Source: Pseudomonadota bacterium (GTDB lineage: Bacteria; Pseudomonadota; Alphaproteobacteria; Rs-D84). Taken from it: a DNA stretch of 26,633 nucleotides. The position numbers and the translations under genes are program-made. Positions 20,766 through 26,633 of this stretch are shown here, one piece after another (the first letter of the stretch is position 1; the number at the start of each line of letters is the position of its first letter). The stretch spans positions 1 through 26,633 of the forward strand of contig WQUT01000028.1 of NCBI GenBank assembly GCA_009781955.1, given 5' to 3'. The notes beneath the pieces were generated by a model that was not told the DNA's origin, made no database searches, and worked only from the letters and a program-made list of their open reading frames with translations.

Positions 20766-23700
20766 TTATTTCTTCAAATGCTTTTTCAGGTATTTTCCGG
20801 TGAGCGATTCGGGATTTTTCGCGACCGATTCCGGCGTGCCGGTGGCACAGACGCGGCCGCCCGCGTTTCCGCCGCCCGGCCCCAGGTCTATGATGTAATC
20901 GGCGCTCTTTATCACTTCCAAATTGTGCTCAATTACGACAACCGTGTTGCCCTGGTCGGTCAATTCCTGCAATACTTCCAGCAATTGTTTGATATCGTCA
21001 AAGTGCAGGCCGGTCGTCGGCTCGTCCAAAATATACAGCGTGCGGCCGGTGGAACGCGCGGATAATTCTTTGGATAACTTTACGCGTTGCGCTTCGCCGC
21101 CAGACAGCTCTACCGCGCTCTGCCCCAGTTTTATGTAATCCAGTCCGACTTTGCGCAGCAATTCCAATTTGTTTTTAATCTGGGGAACGTTTATAAAAAA
21201 TCTATACGCCTCGTCCACCGTCATGTTCAAAACATCCGCGATGGATTTGTCTTTGTATTTTACTTTCAGCGTTTCATCGTTATAGCGCGAACCGTGGCAC
21301 ACGTCGCATTCCACATAAATATCCGGCATGAAATTCATCTCAATCCGAATCAATCCGTCGCCTTGGCACGCTTCGCACCGGCCGCCCTTTACATTAAACG
21401 AAAACCGGCCGGCGGCATAGCCGCGGGTCTTGGCCTCTGGCAGTCCGGCGTAAAAATTCCGTATATGGTCAAACAATCCGGTATAGGTCGCGGGGTTGGA
21501 ACGCGGCGTGCGGCCGATGGGCGATTGGTCAATATCAACGACCTTGTCTATGTTTTCAATGCCCGCGACGGAATCGTGCGCGCCGGCCGCGGGGCGCGAG
21601 TTATACAGCGCGCGCATAATCGCCGGATACAGCGTGTCCAGCAGCAGCGTGGATTTTCCAGAACCGGAAACGCCCGTCAGCACCGTGAATGTTCCCAACG
21701 GTATTTCAACATTTATGTTTTTGAGATTATTCGCGCGCGCGCCCTTGATTTTTATAACCGCGCCAGAGCCCGCGCGCCGGCGGGCCGGCACCGGGATGCT
21801 TTTCACGCCGGACAGATATTGCCCCGTCAGGGATTCCGGATTCTTCATAATGTCGCCGGGCGCGCCGGCGGCGACCAGATTTCCGCCGTGAACGCCCGCG
21901 CGCTTTCCAATGTCTATCAGGTAATCGGCGGCCAGCATCGCGTCTTCGTCATGCTCAACCACAATCACCGTGTTGTCTTTATCGCGCAGCATGCGCAGAG
22001 TATCCAGCAATTTGTCGTTGTCGGATTGATGCAGTCCGATGGACGGTTCGTCCAAAACGTAAAGAACGCCGGTCAGACCGGACCCGATTTGGGACGCAAG
22101 GCGAATGCGCTGGGCCTCGCCCCCGCTGAGTGTCCCGGCCATGCGCGACAGCGTCAGGTATCCCAGGCCCACGTTCGCCAAGAATTCCAGCCGGCTGATT
22201 ATTTCGCGCAAAATTGTCCGCGCGATTTCGTTTTCTTTGGCCGTCAAGTGATCGGGCAAACCGCGGAACCATTCCAGCGACTGGGACACGGGCATATCGG
22301 ACGCATCCATGATGTCCAGCCCGTTAACCTTTACGCACAGCGCCTGGACATTCAGACGTTTTCCGTGGCATGCCGGGCACGGCGTCTGGGTTTGGAATTT
22401 TTCAAAAAATTCTTTGGCCATGTTTGATTCGGTCTCGCGCCAGCGGCGTTCCAGATTCGGAATCACCCCTTCAAACGGCTTTTCATATTCCCAGCCGCTC
22501 CAATTAATCCGCACCGGGGTGTCGCCGCTGCCGTATAAAATCAGGTTCCGCTGATCCTGGGTCAGCGTGCGCCACGGTTTTGACATCGGGATTTTGTAAT
22601 GCTTGCAGACGCCTTCCAACACATGCTCATACTGGGTCAGCATGCCGCCGCGCGACCATGCGGCGATCGCGCCGTCGCGCAGAGATTTCGTATCGTCCGG
22701 AACAATCAGCGCGGGATCCATTTTCAGCTGCACGCCCAAACCGTCGCACTCGCTGCACGCGCCGATGGGCGCGTTGAATGAAAACAAACGCGGCTCTATT
22801 TTCGGCACGGTAAATCCCGACACCGGGCAAGCGTAATTTTGGGAATAAAGAATATCCTCGTTCGTGTCCAGACGCCGCACCAAGACGGAACCAGGCACAA
22901 GGCGGAGCGACGATTCAAAAGAAGCCGTCAGTCTGGAAATGAATTCTTCGGCCTCGGAATCCGCCCCCGCCCTTGCGGCGGGGGTCGCGCCCGCGCTTGT
23001 TTGCGGGGCGCGGGGGGTGGGTTCATCAGTCAAATTATCAGAATCAATTTGCTTTTTTGGCTTATTTAACCCACCCCCCGCCGTGCGAGAAAGCACCGGC
23101 GACCCCCGCCGCAAGGGCGGGGGGAAATCCACAGGGGGAGCAATTGTGTTCGGCACAACCAACCTGTCCACAATCACGAAAATATTGTGCTTTTTGTTTT
23201 TATCCAACGCGGGCGCGCGGTCCAGCTCGGTCATTTTGCCGTCTATCAGCGCGCGCTGGTATCCCTGCTTTATCAGAAACGCGATTTCTTTCCGGTATTC
23301 GCCCTTGCGATCGCGCACCAGCGGCGCCATGACGTAAATCTTTGTCGCGGGCGGCAGCTTCATCGTCCATTCCACCATCTCCGCAACGGTCTGGGATTTA
23401 ATCGGCAACCCGGTCACCGGCGAATGCGGCACGCCGACGCGCGCCCACAACAGGCGCAGGTAATCGTAAACCTCTGTCACCGTGCCGACTGTGCTGCGCG
23501 GATTTTTGGACGTCGTTTTTTGCTCTATGGAAATCGCGGGGCTCAACCCCTCTATCAAATCAACGTCCGGTTTGCGCTGCATGTCCAAAAATTGCCGCGC
23601 ATAGGAAGACAAGGATTCCACGTATCGCCGCTGGCCCTCGGCATATATCGTATTAAACGCCAGGGACGATTTCCCCGAACCGGACACGCCGGTAATGACC

Positions 23701-23780
23701 ACCAATTTGTTTTTCGGTATGTCCAGGTCTATGTTCTTAAGATTATTTTCGCGCGCCCCGCGGATTTTTATTTCATTCAT
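20766..23780 (-). CDS. uvrA: Excinuclease ABC subunit A with in-frame insertion
   Basis: UvrA detects DNA damage and loads UvrB in nucleotide excision repair. Both ATPase modules are present: Walker A GVSGSGKSS (31-39) and GVSGSGKST, the signatures LSGGEAQRIRLA and LSGGEAQRVKLS, and Walker B LYVLDEPS and LYILDEPT. The last zinc module (CEACQGDG...CDVCHGS) is intact; the first has CPVSG, as in many alphaproteobacteria. At 1004 residues it is about 50-60 longer than usual. Residues about 220-273 are a translated palindromic element, in the region where the UvrB-binding domain ends. The ATG at 23780 has no ribosome site; the promoter suggests a leaderless message. Confidence 0.96.
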   Translation of the reverse strand: MNEIKIRGARENNLKNIDLDIPKNKLVVITGVSGSGKSSLAFNTIYAEGQRRYVESLSSYARQFLDMQRKPDVDLIEGLSPAISIEQKTTSKNPRSTVGTVTEVYDYLRLLWARVGVPHSPVTGLPIKSQTVAEMVEWTMKLPPATKIYVMAPLVRDRKGEYRKEIAFLIKQGYQRALIDGKMTELDRAPALDKNKKHNIFVIVDRLVVPNTIAPPVDFPPPLRRGSPVLSRTAGGGLNKPKKQIDSDNLTDEPTPRAPQTSAGATPAARAGADSEAEEFISRLTASFESSLRLVPGSVLVRRLDTNEDILYSQNYACPVSGFTVPKIEPRLFSFNAPIGACSECDGLGVQLKMDPALIVPDDTKSLRDGAIAAWSRGGMLTQYEHVLEGVCKHYKIPMSKPWRTLTQDQRNLILYGSGDTPVRINWSGWEYEKPFEGVIPNLERRWRETESNMAKEFFEKFQTQTPCPACHGKRLNVQALCVKVNGLDIMDASDMPVSQSLEWFRGLPDHLTAKENEIARTILREIISRLEFLANVGLGYLTLSRMAGTLSGGEAQRIRLASQIGSGLTGVLYVLDEPSIGLHQSDNDKLLDTLRMLRDKDNTVIVVEHDEDAMLAADYLIDIGKRAGVHGGNLVAAGAPGDIMKNPESLTGQYLSGVKSIPVPARRRAGSGAVIKIKGARANNLKNINVEIPLGTFTVLTGVSGSGKSTLLLDTLYPAIMRALYNSRPAAGAHDSVAGIENIDKVVDIDQSPIGRTPRSNPATYTGLFDHIRNFYAGLPEAKTRGYAAGRFSFNVKGGRCEACQGDGLIRIEMNFMPDIYVECDVCHGSRYNDETLKVKYKDKSIADVLNMTVDEAYRFFINVPQIKNKLELLRKVGLDYIKLGQSAVELSGGEAQRVKLSKELSARSTGRTLYILDEPTTGLHFDDIKQLLEVLQELTDQGNTVVVIEHNLEVIKSADYIIDLGPGGGNAGGRVCATGTPESVAKNPESLTGKYLKKHLKK
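22964..23123. mobile_element. Palindromic element family B inserted in uvrA, in frame
   Basis: 25-bp terminal inverted repeats (22964-22988 and 23099-23123) are perfect and begin CCCCCGCCCTTGCGG. The core, with GGGGGGTGGGTTCATCAG, AGAATCAATTTG and AACCCACCCCCC, matches the ffh copy. The shared core codes the same QIDSD residues in both proteins, while the outer arms are read in different frames (DPRRKGGG in Ffh, ATPAARAG in UvrA). Confidence 0.88.
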
Positions 23781-23789
23781 AGCGGATAC

Positions 23790-23817
23790 AGTATAAGGAA
23801 AAATTTTCAAATTTCAA
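23790..23817 (-). promoter_or_regulatory. uvrA promoter, near-zero leader
   Basis: On the minus strand TTGAAA (23817-23812), a 16-bp spacer and TATACT (23795-23790). The ATG at 23780 would fall within a few bases of the transcript start. I see no alphaproteobacterial SOS box (GTTC-N7-GTTC). Confidence 0.4.
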
Positions 23818-23835
23818 TGAGGAATATGTTAATTT

Positions 23836-23855
23836 AAAAGGCCCCTTTCGGGGCC
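23836..23855 (-). terminator. Terminator after rodZ
   Basis: GGCCCC-GAAA-GGGGCC followed by TTTT on the minus strand, 5 bases after the rodZ stop. It separates rodZ from uvrA. Confidence 0.75.
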
Positions 23856-23860
23856 GTTTG

Positions 23861-24706
23861 CTAGTCGTTTACCGGCGCGGGGGCCCCCGTCAGCGCGTCC
23901 GGCGTCAGCAGGATTCCGGATTTCTTTACGCCGCGCGCGCCCAGTTTCGGCGCCGGCTCGCCCCTCACCCAGACGTCCAGTCCGCCGGCGTTTCCAACGG
24001 TCGCCCTGGATTCCGCATTCGGGACGTAATACACGTCGCCGGCAGACATCACGCGCGAAAAGAGTATTTCGCCGTTCGCGTCCTTGATCTGCAGCCAGGT
24101 TTCGGCATTAGCCTGCAAAATTATATCGGCCGTCCCGCGGTTTTCGGCGCCAAAGGATTCTTTCACCGGCAAACCATACGCGGGTTCGGCGCGCGCGGGC
24201 GCGGCGGCTTCCGCCGTTTGCGGCTGGGCGGATCCGCCGCCGCCACTGCCGTAAGAAAATGCAAATATCGCGATGACGATTATCGCCGCCACCACGACCA
24301 GCGACCCCAGCATCCATTTCCAATTCTTATGCATGAACGACAGGGTTCCGACCGCGGCCTTGCCAACCAGACGCGTGGTCTGGGACGCCCGGTGCTTTAT
24401 GGCCGCGCTGGATTTCGGCTCTGCCAGCGGGGTGGATTTTTCCTCTACTATTCCCATCTCTTTTTTTATTTTGCGGACGATCAAGTCGGGATCCAGCCCC
24501 AGCTCTACCGCATAGTTGCGCGCGAAACCCAGGATATAGATTAATTCCGGAATTTCGGAATAATTCCCTTTCTCCAGCGCGTCCAGGAATTCTTCCTTGA
24601 TGCACAGCTGGCGCGCGACGGTCTGCAGCTCGCGCTTACGCCGGCCGTTGGTGCGCGCGGCGATCAGCATTTCGCCAACGGTCATATCTTTTTCTTTATC
24701 GGACAT
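23861..24706 (-). CDS. rodZ: RodZ-like cell-shape protein
   Basis: This 281-residue bitopic protein anchors the MreB cytoskeleton for rod shape. The N-terminal helix-turn-helix domain (about 8-80: VGEMLIAARTNGRRKREL, then LYILGFARNYAVELGLDPD-like text in the family, here IYILGFARNYAVELGLDP) binds MreB in the family. One membrane helix lies at about 128-150 (WMLGSLVVVAAIIVIAIFAF). A Gly/Ala/Pro-rich linker and a periplasmic DUF4115 domain (AETWLQIKDANGEILFSRVM) follow. GAGGAAAC precedes ATG 24706; longer frames upstream lack support. It lies downstream of the dus gene. Confidence 0.85.
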   Translation of the reverse strand: MSDKEKDMTVGEMLIAARTNGRRKRELQTVARQLCIKEEFLDALEKGNYSEIPELIYILGFARNYAVELGLDPDLIVRKIKKEMGIVEEKSTPLAEPKSSAAIKHRASQTTRLVGKAAVGTLSFMHKNWKWMLGSLVVVAAIIVIAIFAFSYGSGGGGSAQPQTAEAAAPARAEPAYGLPVKESFGAENRGTADIILQANAETWLQIKDANGEILFSRVMSAGDVYYVPNAESRATVGNAGGLDVWVRGEPAPKLGARGVKKSGILLTPDALTGAPAPVND

Positions 24707-24772
24707 ACTGTTTCCTCTTTTGATTTTAATCATCATAGAATGCGGATTGGCGGGTTGCAAGGGGAAAGATTT

Positions 24773-24825
24773 GTAGGGGCGCGTGGAAACGCGCCCATCA
24801 TTGGGCGGGCGGACCCCACCCCTAC
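24773..24825. repeat. GTAGGGGC palindrome carrying the dus stop codon
   Basis: GTAGGGGCGCGTGG and CCCCACCCCTAC ends with inner GCGCG and GGGCGGGC pairings. The TAG stop of dus (24824-24822) lies in the right arm, so the last codons of that gene come from the repeat. Confidence 0.6.
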
Positions 24826-25808
24826 TTGAAAAACTCCGCCACCGCGCGCCTCATTTCATTCGCGTCGGCGATCGTGTTGATTTTCACGCGGAATGCGGCG
24901 GCACCCGCGCGCCCCGCGGCATACCAGGCCAAATGCTTGCGAAACAATGGCACCCCCGCCCGCGCGCCATAATAAGACAGGGTCAGGTCAAGATGTTCAA
25001 GGATTAGTGACTGGTGGCTGGTGGTTCGTGCTGGTGGCCGAGAATTTGTTAATTCGCCCAACAGCCAAGGATTGCCCAGCAAAGCACGGCCCAGCATCGC
25101 GCCGGATGCCCCAAGCTTTTCAACAGCCGCAATATCATCCGCAGATTTTATATCACCGTTAAAAATTATCGGGAAGTTCTGTAGGGGCAAATAATGATTT
25201 GCCCCTACAATTTTTGCTATCTGGTGCCAATCGGCGGTTCCCGCATATCCCGCCGCGCGGGTGCGGCCGTGAATTGTCGCGAACTGCGCGCCCGATGCGG
25301 CCGCGATGCGGATCAAATCCGCGCTGTCCAAATGATCATTGTCCCAGCCCAGCCGCGTTTTTACGCTGACCGGGATTTTTACCGCACCGGCCACCGCCGC
25401 GACAATCCGCCCCGCCAGGGCATGATCGCGCATCAGAAATGCGCCGGCGCCAGCGCGCGTCGCGACCTTTGGCACCGGGCAACCCATGTTGATATCAATC
25501 CAGGACGCGCCGTTTTGTTCCAGAATCTTCGCCGCATCCGCCATAATCGCCGGTTCCGCCCCGAACAGCTGCGCGCCGATCAACCCCTGGGCCCCATAAT
25601 CATCGTAATTGCGGTTGTTGTTGGTTTTCAGCGTTTTCTTGCGGTTGGCAACCAGCGAATGGCACGAAATCATTTCGGTCAAAATTGGCGCGGCGGGCGC
25701 GCATTTGCGCAAAATTTGCCGATACGGCCAATCGGTAATTCCCGCCAGCGGCGCGGAAAATATTGGCGTCGGAATGGTCAGCGAAGATAGCTTTAATGGC
25801 GCGAACAT
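24822..25808 (-). CDS. tRNA-dihydrouridine synthase (Dus family)
   Basis: This FMN-dependent enzyme of 328 residues reduces uridines in the tRNA D-loop. Near the N-terminus PIFSAPLAGITDWPYR is the FMN-binding start. Catalytic Cys110 is in INMGCPVPKV, and VKTRLGW, IHGRT and IIFNGDIKS are the remaining barrel motifs. It is closest in feel to DusB. Two repeat-derived stretches lie in frame: VGANHYLPLQ from a 30-bp GTAGGGGC palindrome, before the FNGDI strand, and RPPARTTSHQS from CTGGTGG heptads. The stop codon lies in a third repeat. The start ATG lies 15 bases from a MITE, so its promoter must be inside the element or beyond. Confidence 0.88.
   Translation of the reverse strand: MFAPLKLSSLTIPTPIFSAPLAGITDWPYRQILRKCAPAAPILTEMISCHSLVANRKKTLKTNNNRNYDDYGAQGLIGAQLFGAEPAIMADAAKILEQNGASWIDINMGCPVPKVATRAGAGAFLMRDHALAGRIVAAVAGAVKIPVSVKTRLGWDNDHLDSADLIRIAAASGAQFATIHGRTRAAGYAGTADWHQIAKIVGANHYLPLQNFPIIFNGDIKSADDIAAVEKLGASGAMLGRALLGNPWLLGELTNSRPPARTTSHQSLILEHLDLTLSYYGARAGVPLFRKHLAWYAAGRAGAAAFRVKINTIADANEMRRAVAEFFK
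25004..25037 (+). repeat. Heptad repeat CTGGTGG in dus coding region
   Basis: TTAGTGA, CTGGTGG, CTGGTGG, TTCGTG and CTGGTGG lie inside the dus gene and encode PPARTTSHQS on the minus strand. Confidence 0.65.
25180..25209. repeat. 30-bp GTAGGGGC palindrome inside dus
   Basis: TGTAGGGGCAAAT and ATTTGCCCCTACA are perfect 13-bp arms around AATG. The 30-bp unit keeps the frame and encodes VGANHYLPLQ. Confidence 0.85.
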
Positions 25809-25822
25809 TGTTTGATTTGAGT

Positions 25823-26025
25823 GAGTGCTCTTTCCTGCCCCCTTGTGGGCCGGGATAGCCGCAGCTTGGCGGTGCCTGGTTGCGCGCCTAGCGAGGCTTG
25901 GGTGGGGGTAAAAATTTTCATCTTATTCCGACCACTTCACCCCCACCCAAGAACTTCTAGGGCGCACGAGAAAGTGCCGCCAAGAAGTTCTATCCCGCCC
26001 CACAAGGGGGCAGGAAAGAGCACTC
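25823..26025. mobile_element. Palindromic MITE-like element, family D
   Basis: 36-bp terminal inverted repeats (25823-25858 and 25990-26025) with one mismatch begin GAGTGCTCTTTCCTGCCC. An inner pair CTTGGGTGGGGGT / ACCCCCACCCAAG also folds. There is no coding capacity. It fills most of the gap between the divergent dus and ftsB genes; the ftsB promoter lies just outside its right end. Confidence 0.88.
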
Positions 26026-26034
26026 AGTTGTTAT

Positions 26035-26062
26035 TTGTTTTAGTTTGTTTTTTTGATATAAT
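26035..26062 (+). promoter_or_regulatory. ftsB promoter, near-zero leader
   Basis: TTGTTT (26035-26040), a 16-bp spacer and TATAAT (26057-26062). The ATG at 26070 is 7 bases past the -10 box, so transcript and start codon should nearly coincide. Confidence 0.5.
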
Positions 26063-26069
26063 ACATTTC

Positions 26070-26396
26070 ATGAAAGAAAAAATCAAAAATTTATTTGCGT
26101 TTCTGGGACGCGCCTGGGCGGGCGGCATGCGGGGAAAGATCGGCGTGATATGCACGCTGTTCGCCGTGTTCGTCCTGGTGCGAATGTTTTTCGGAGAGGT
26201 CACGGTCCAGACCTTCATCGGAAACATCTGGAAACTGCAGTCAGAGCAAAAGCAGCTGGCGGCCGTGACGGCGCAACGCGACGAAATCGCGCGGCATATC
26301 CAGCTGCTGCAACAGAACTCGCCGGACTATGTGGAAGAGCTGGCGCAGAAATACCTGAACCTGGGCGACCCCAAAACGCGGATATTGAAGATTTAA
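26070..26396 (+). CDS. ftsB: Cell division protein FtsB/DivIC-like
   Basis: This 108-residue bitopic protein of the divisome has a basic N-terminus (MKEKIKNLFAFLGRAW), a membrane helix (about 24-41, KIGVICTLFAVFVLVRMFF) and a coiled coil (WKLQSEQKQLAAVTAQRDEI). A short periplasmic end with SPDYVEELAQKYLNLGDP matches the family's conserved Glu-Ala-Arg-type tail region. FtsB with FtsL and FtsQ activates septal cell-wall synthesis. The start is ATG 26070, with no ribosome site and a promoter just upstream. The stop codon lies at the front of a GATTTAA/GATTTAC repeat. Confidence 0.85.
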   Translation: MKEKIKNLFAFLGRAWAGGMRGKIGVICTLFAVFVLVRMFFGEVTVQTFIGNIWKLQSEQKQLAAVTAQRDEIARHIQLLQQNSPDYVEELAQKYLNLGDPKTRILKI

Positions 26397-26426
26397 GATT
26401 TACGGATTTACGGATTTAAGATTTGC
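26390..26426 (+). repeat. Short repeat GATTTAA/GATTTACG at ftsB stop
   Basis: GATTTAA, GATTTACG, GATTTACG, GATTTAA and GATTTGC in tandem (7-8 bp). The first unit contains the ftsB TAA stop (26394-26396). The array runs straight into a family A element. Confidence 0.75.
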
Positions 26427-26628
26427 GACTACCCCGGAAATCCACGCAATCAGAGATTGCGGAATTTCCGACCCTTCTGGACCCACCCCGCAAAAACTTC
26501 GTTTTTGCGGGGGCCCCGGGGAAGGGCAATTTAGCACTCATTTGATTAAAGCCATTGAGCGCTAGTTCCCCTTCTCAGAAGGGGAGGAAAGCTTGGCAGC
26601 TATGCTGCCTTAGCTTTCCGGGGTAGTC
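26427..26628. mobile_element. Palindromic MITE-like element, family A copy 3, with nested hairpin
   Basis: The ends are GACTACCCCGGAAA and TTTCCGGGGTAGTC, perfect over 14 bp. The core CCCTTCT...AGCACTCA...CCCCTTCTCAGAAGGGG matches the other copies. It is 202 bp, about 30 longer than copy 2, because CCCCGCAAAAAC-TTC-GTTTTTGCGGGG and flanks lie inside the first hairpin (26474-26520). Confidence 0.85.
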
Positions 26629-26633
26629 AAATC

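Noticed and set aside
21087..22427. 446-codon frame on the plus strand
   Set aside because: It is the complement of uvrA; no motif or start signal supports it.
23780..23837. LexA-type SOS box before uvrA
   Set aside because: No GTTC-N7-GTTC pattern or similar dyad is present between the promoter and rodZ.
1..26633. tRNA, rRNA or other structural RNA genes
   Set aside because: I saw no cloverleaf with a T-loop motif and no rRNA-like sequence, including next to ffh, where the SRP RNA is sometimes found.

Overview
The window reads as a chromosomal segment of an alphaproteobacterium-like Gram-negative bacterium. It has the outer-membrane and envelope block uppS–cdsA–rseP–bamA, together with RodZ, FtsB, lipoproteins, VirB8-like proteins and a UvrA whose first zinc module reads CPVSG. 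Lineage is an inference from gene content and order; no rRNA or tRNA is present. I called 27 protein genes. One of them, a Cys-rich secreted protein that runs off the left edge, has no ordinary start codon and is easily missed.

Layout. Positions 1-630 (-) hold the partial Cys-rich secreted protein. IspA (-) and UppS (+) are divergent and catalyse consecutive isoprenoid steps. The + block then runs cdsA, a GNAT acetyltransferase, a nucleosidase, an ACT-domain protein, rseP, a small lipoprotein and bamA; dxr, which usually sits in this neighbourhood, is absent. A promoter after bamA drives a 48-aa lipoprotein, two VirB8-like inner-membrane proteins, a secreted protein and YraN. A 367-bp gap at 11801-12167 holds a perfect 79-bp inverted repeat. 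On the - strand follow a META lipoprotein, a YgjP-type metalloprotease and transketolase. rnhA (+) is divergent from transketolase, and the two promoters share an AT box. Then come tsaC, rlmE and ffh (-), an unknown protein (+), uvrA, rodZ and a tRNA-dihydrouridine synthase (-), and ftsB (+).

The striking feature is not a gene cluster but an unusually dense population of short repetitive elements that enter reading frames. (1) At least three families of 150-200 bp palindromic, MITE-like elements are present. Two families are inserted in frame in ffh (twice), uvrA and rlmE, much as Rickettsia palindromic elements are. A 30-bp palindrome sits in frame in the dus gene. (2) Tandem 7-8 bp repeats of several unrelated sequences (ACCAACG, ACTAACC, CTGGTTA, AGTGACA+A/G, GTGAAAC, CTGGTGG) sit on translation starts. 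They supply or abut the start codons of the second virB8-like gene, its downstream neighbour, yraN, tkt and rnhA. They also encode the UppS N-terminal extension and parts of the signal peptides of BamA and of the secreted protein. (3) The 79-bp inverted repeat is a third, separate structure.

Neighbouring gene groups share functions. IspA makes farnesyl-PP and UppS extends it to undecaprenyl-PP. CdsA supplies CDP-diacylglycerol. RseP and BamA handle envelope stress and outer-membrane assembly. RodZ and FtsB serve cell shape and division. Ffh, RlmE, TsaC and Dus serve translation and protein targeting.
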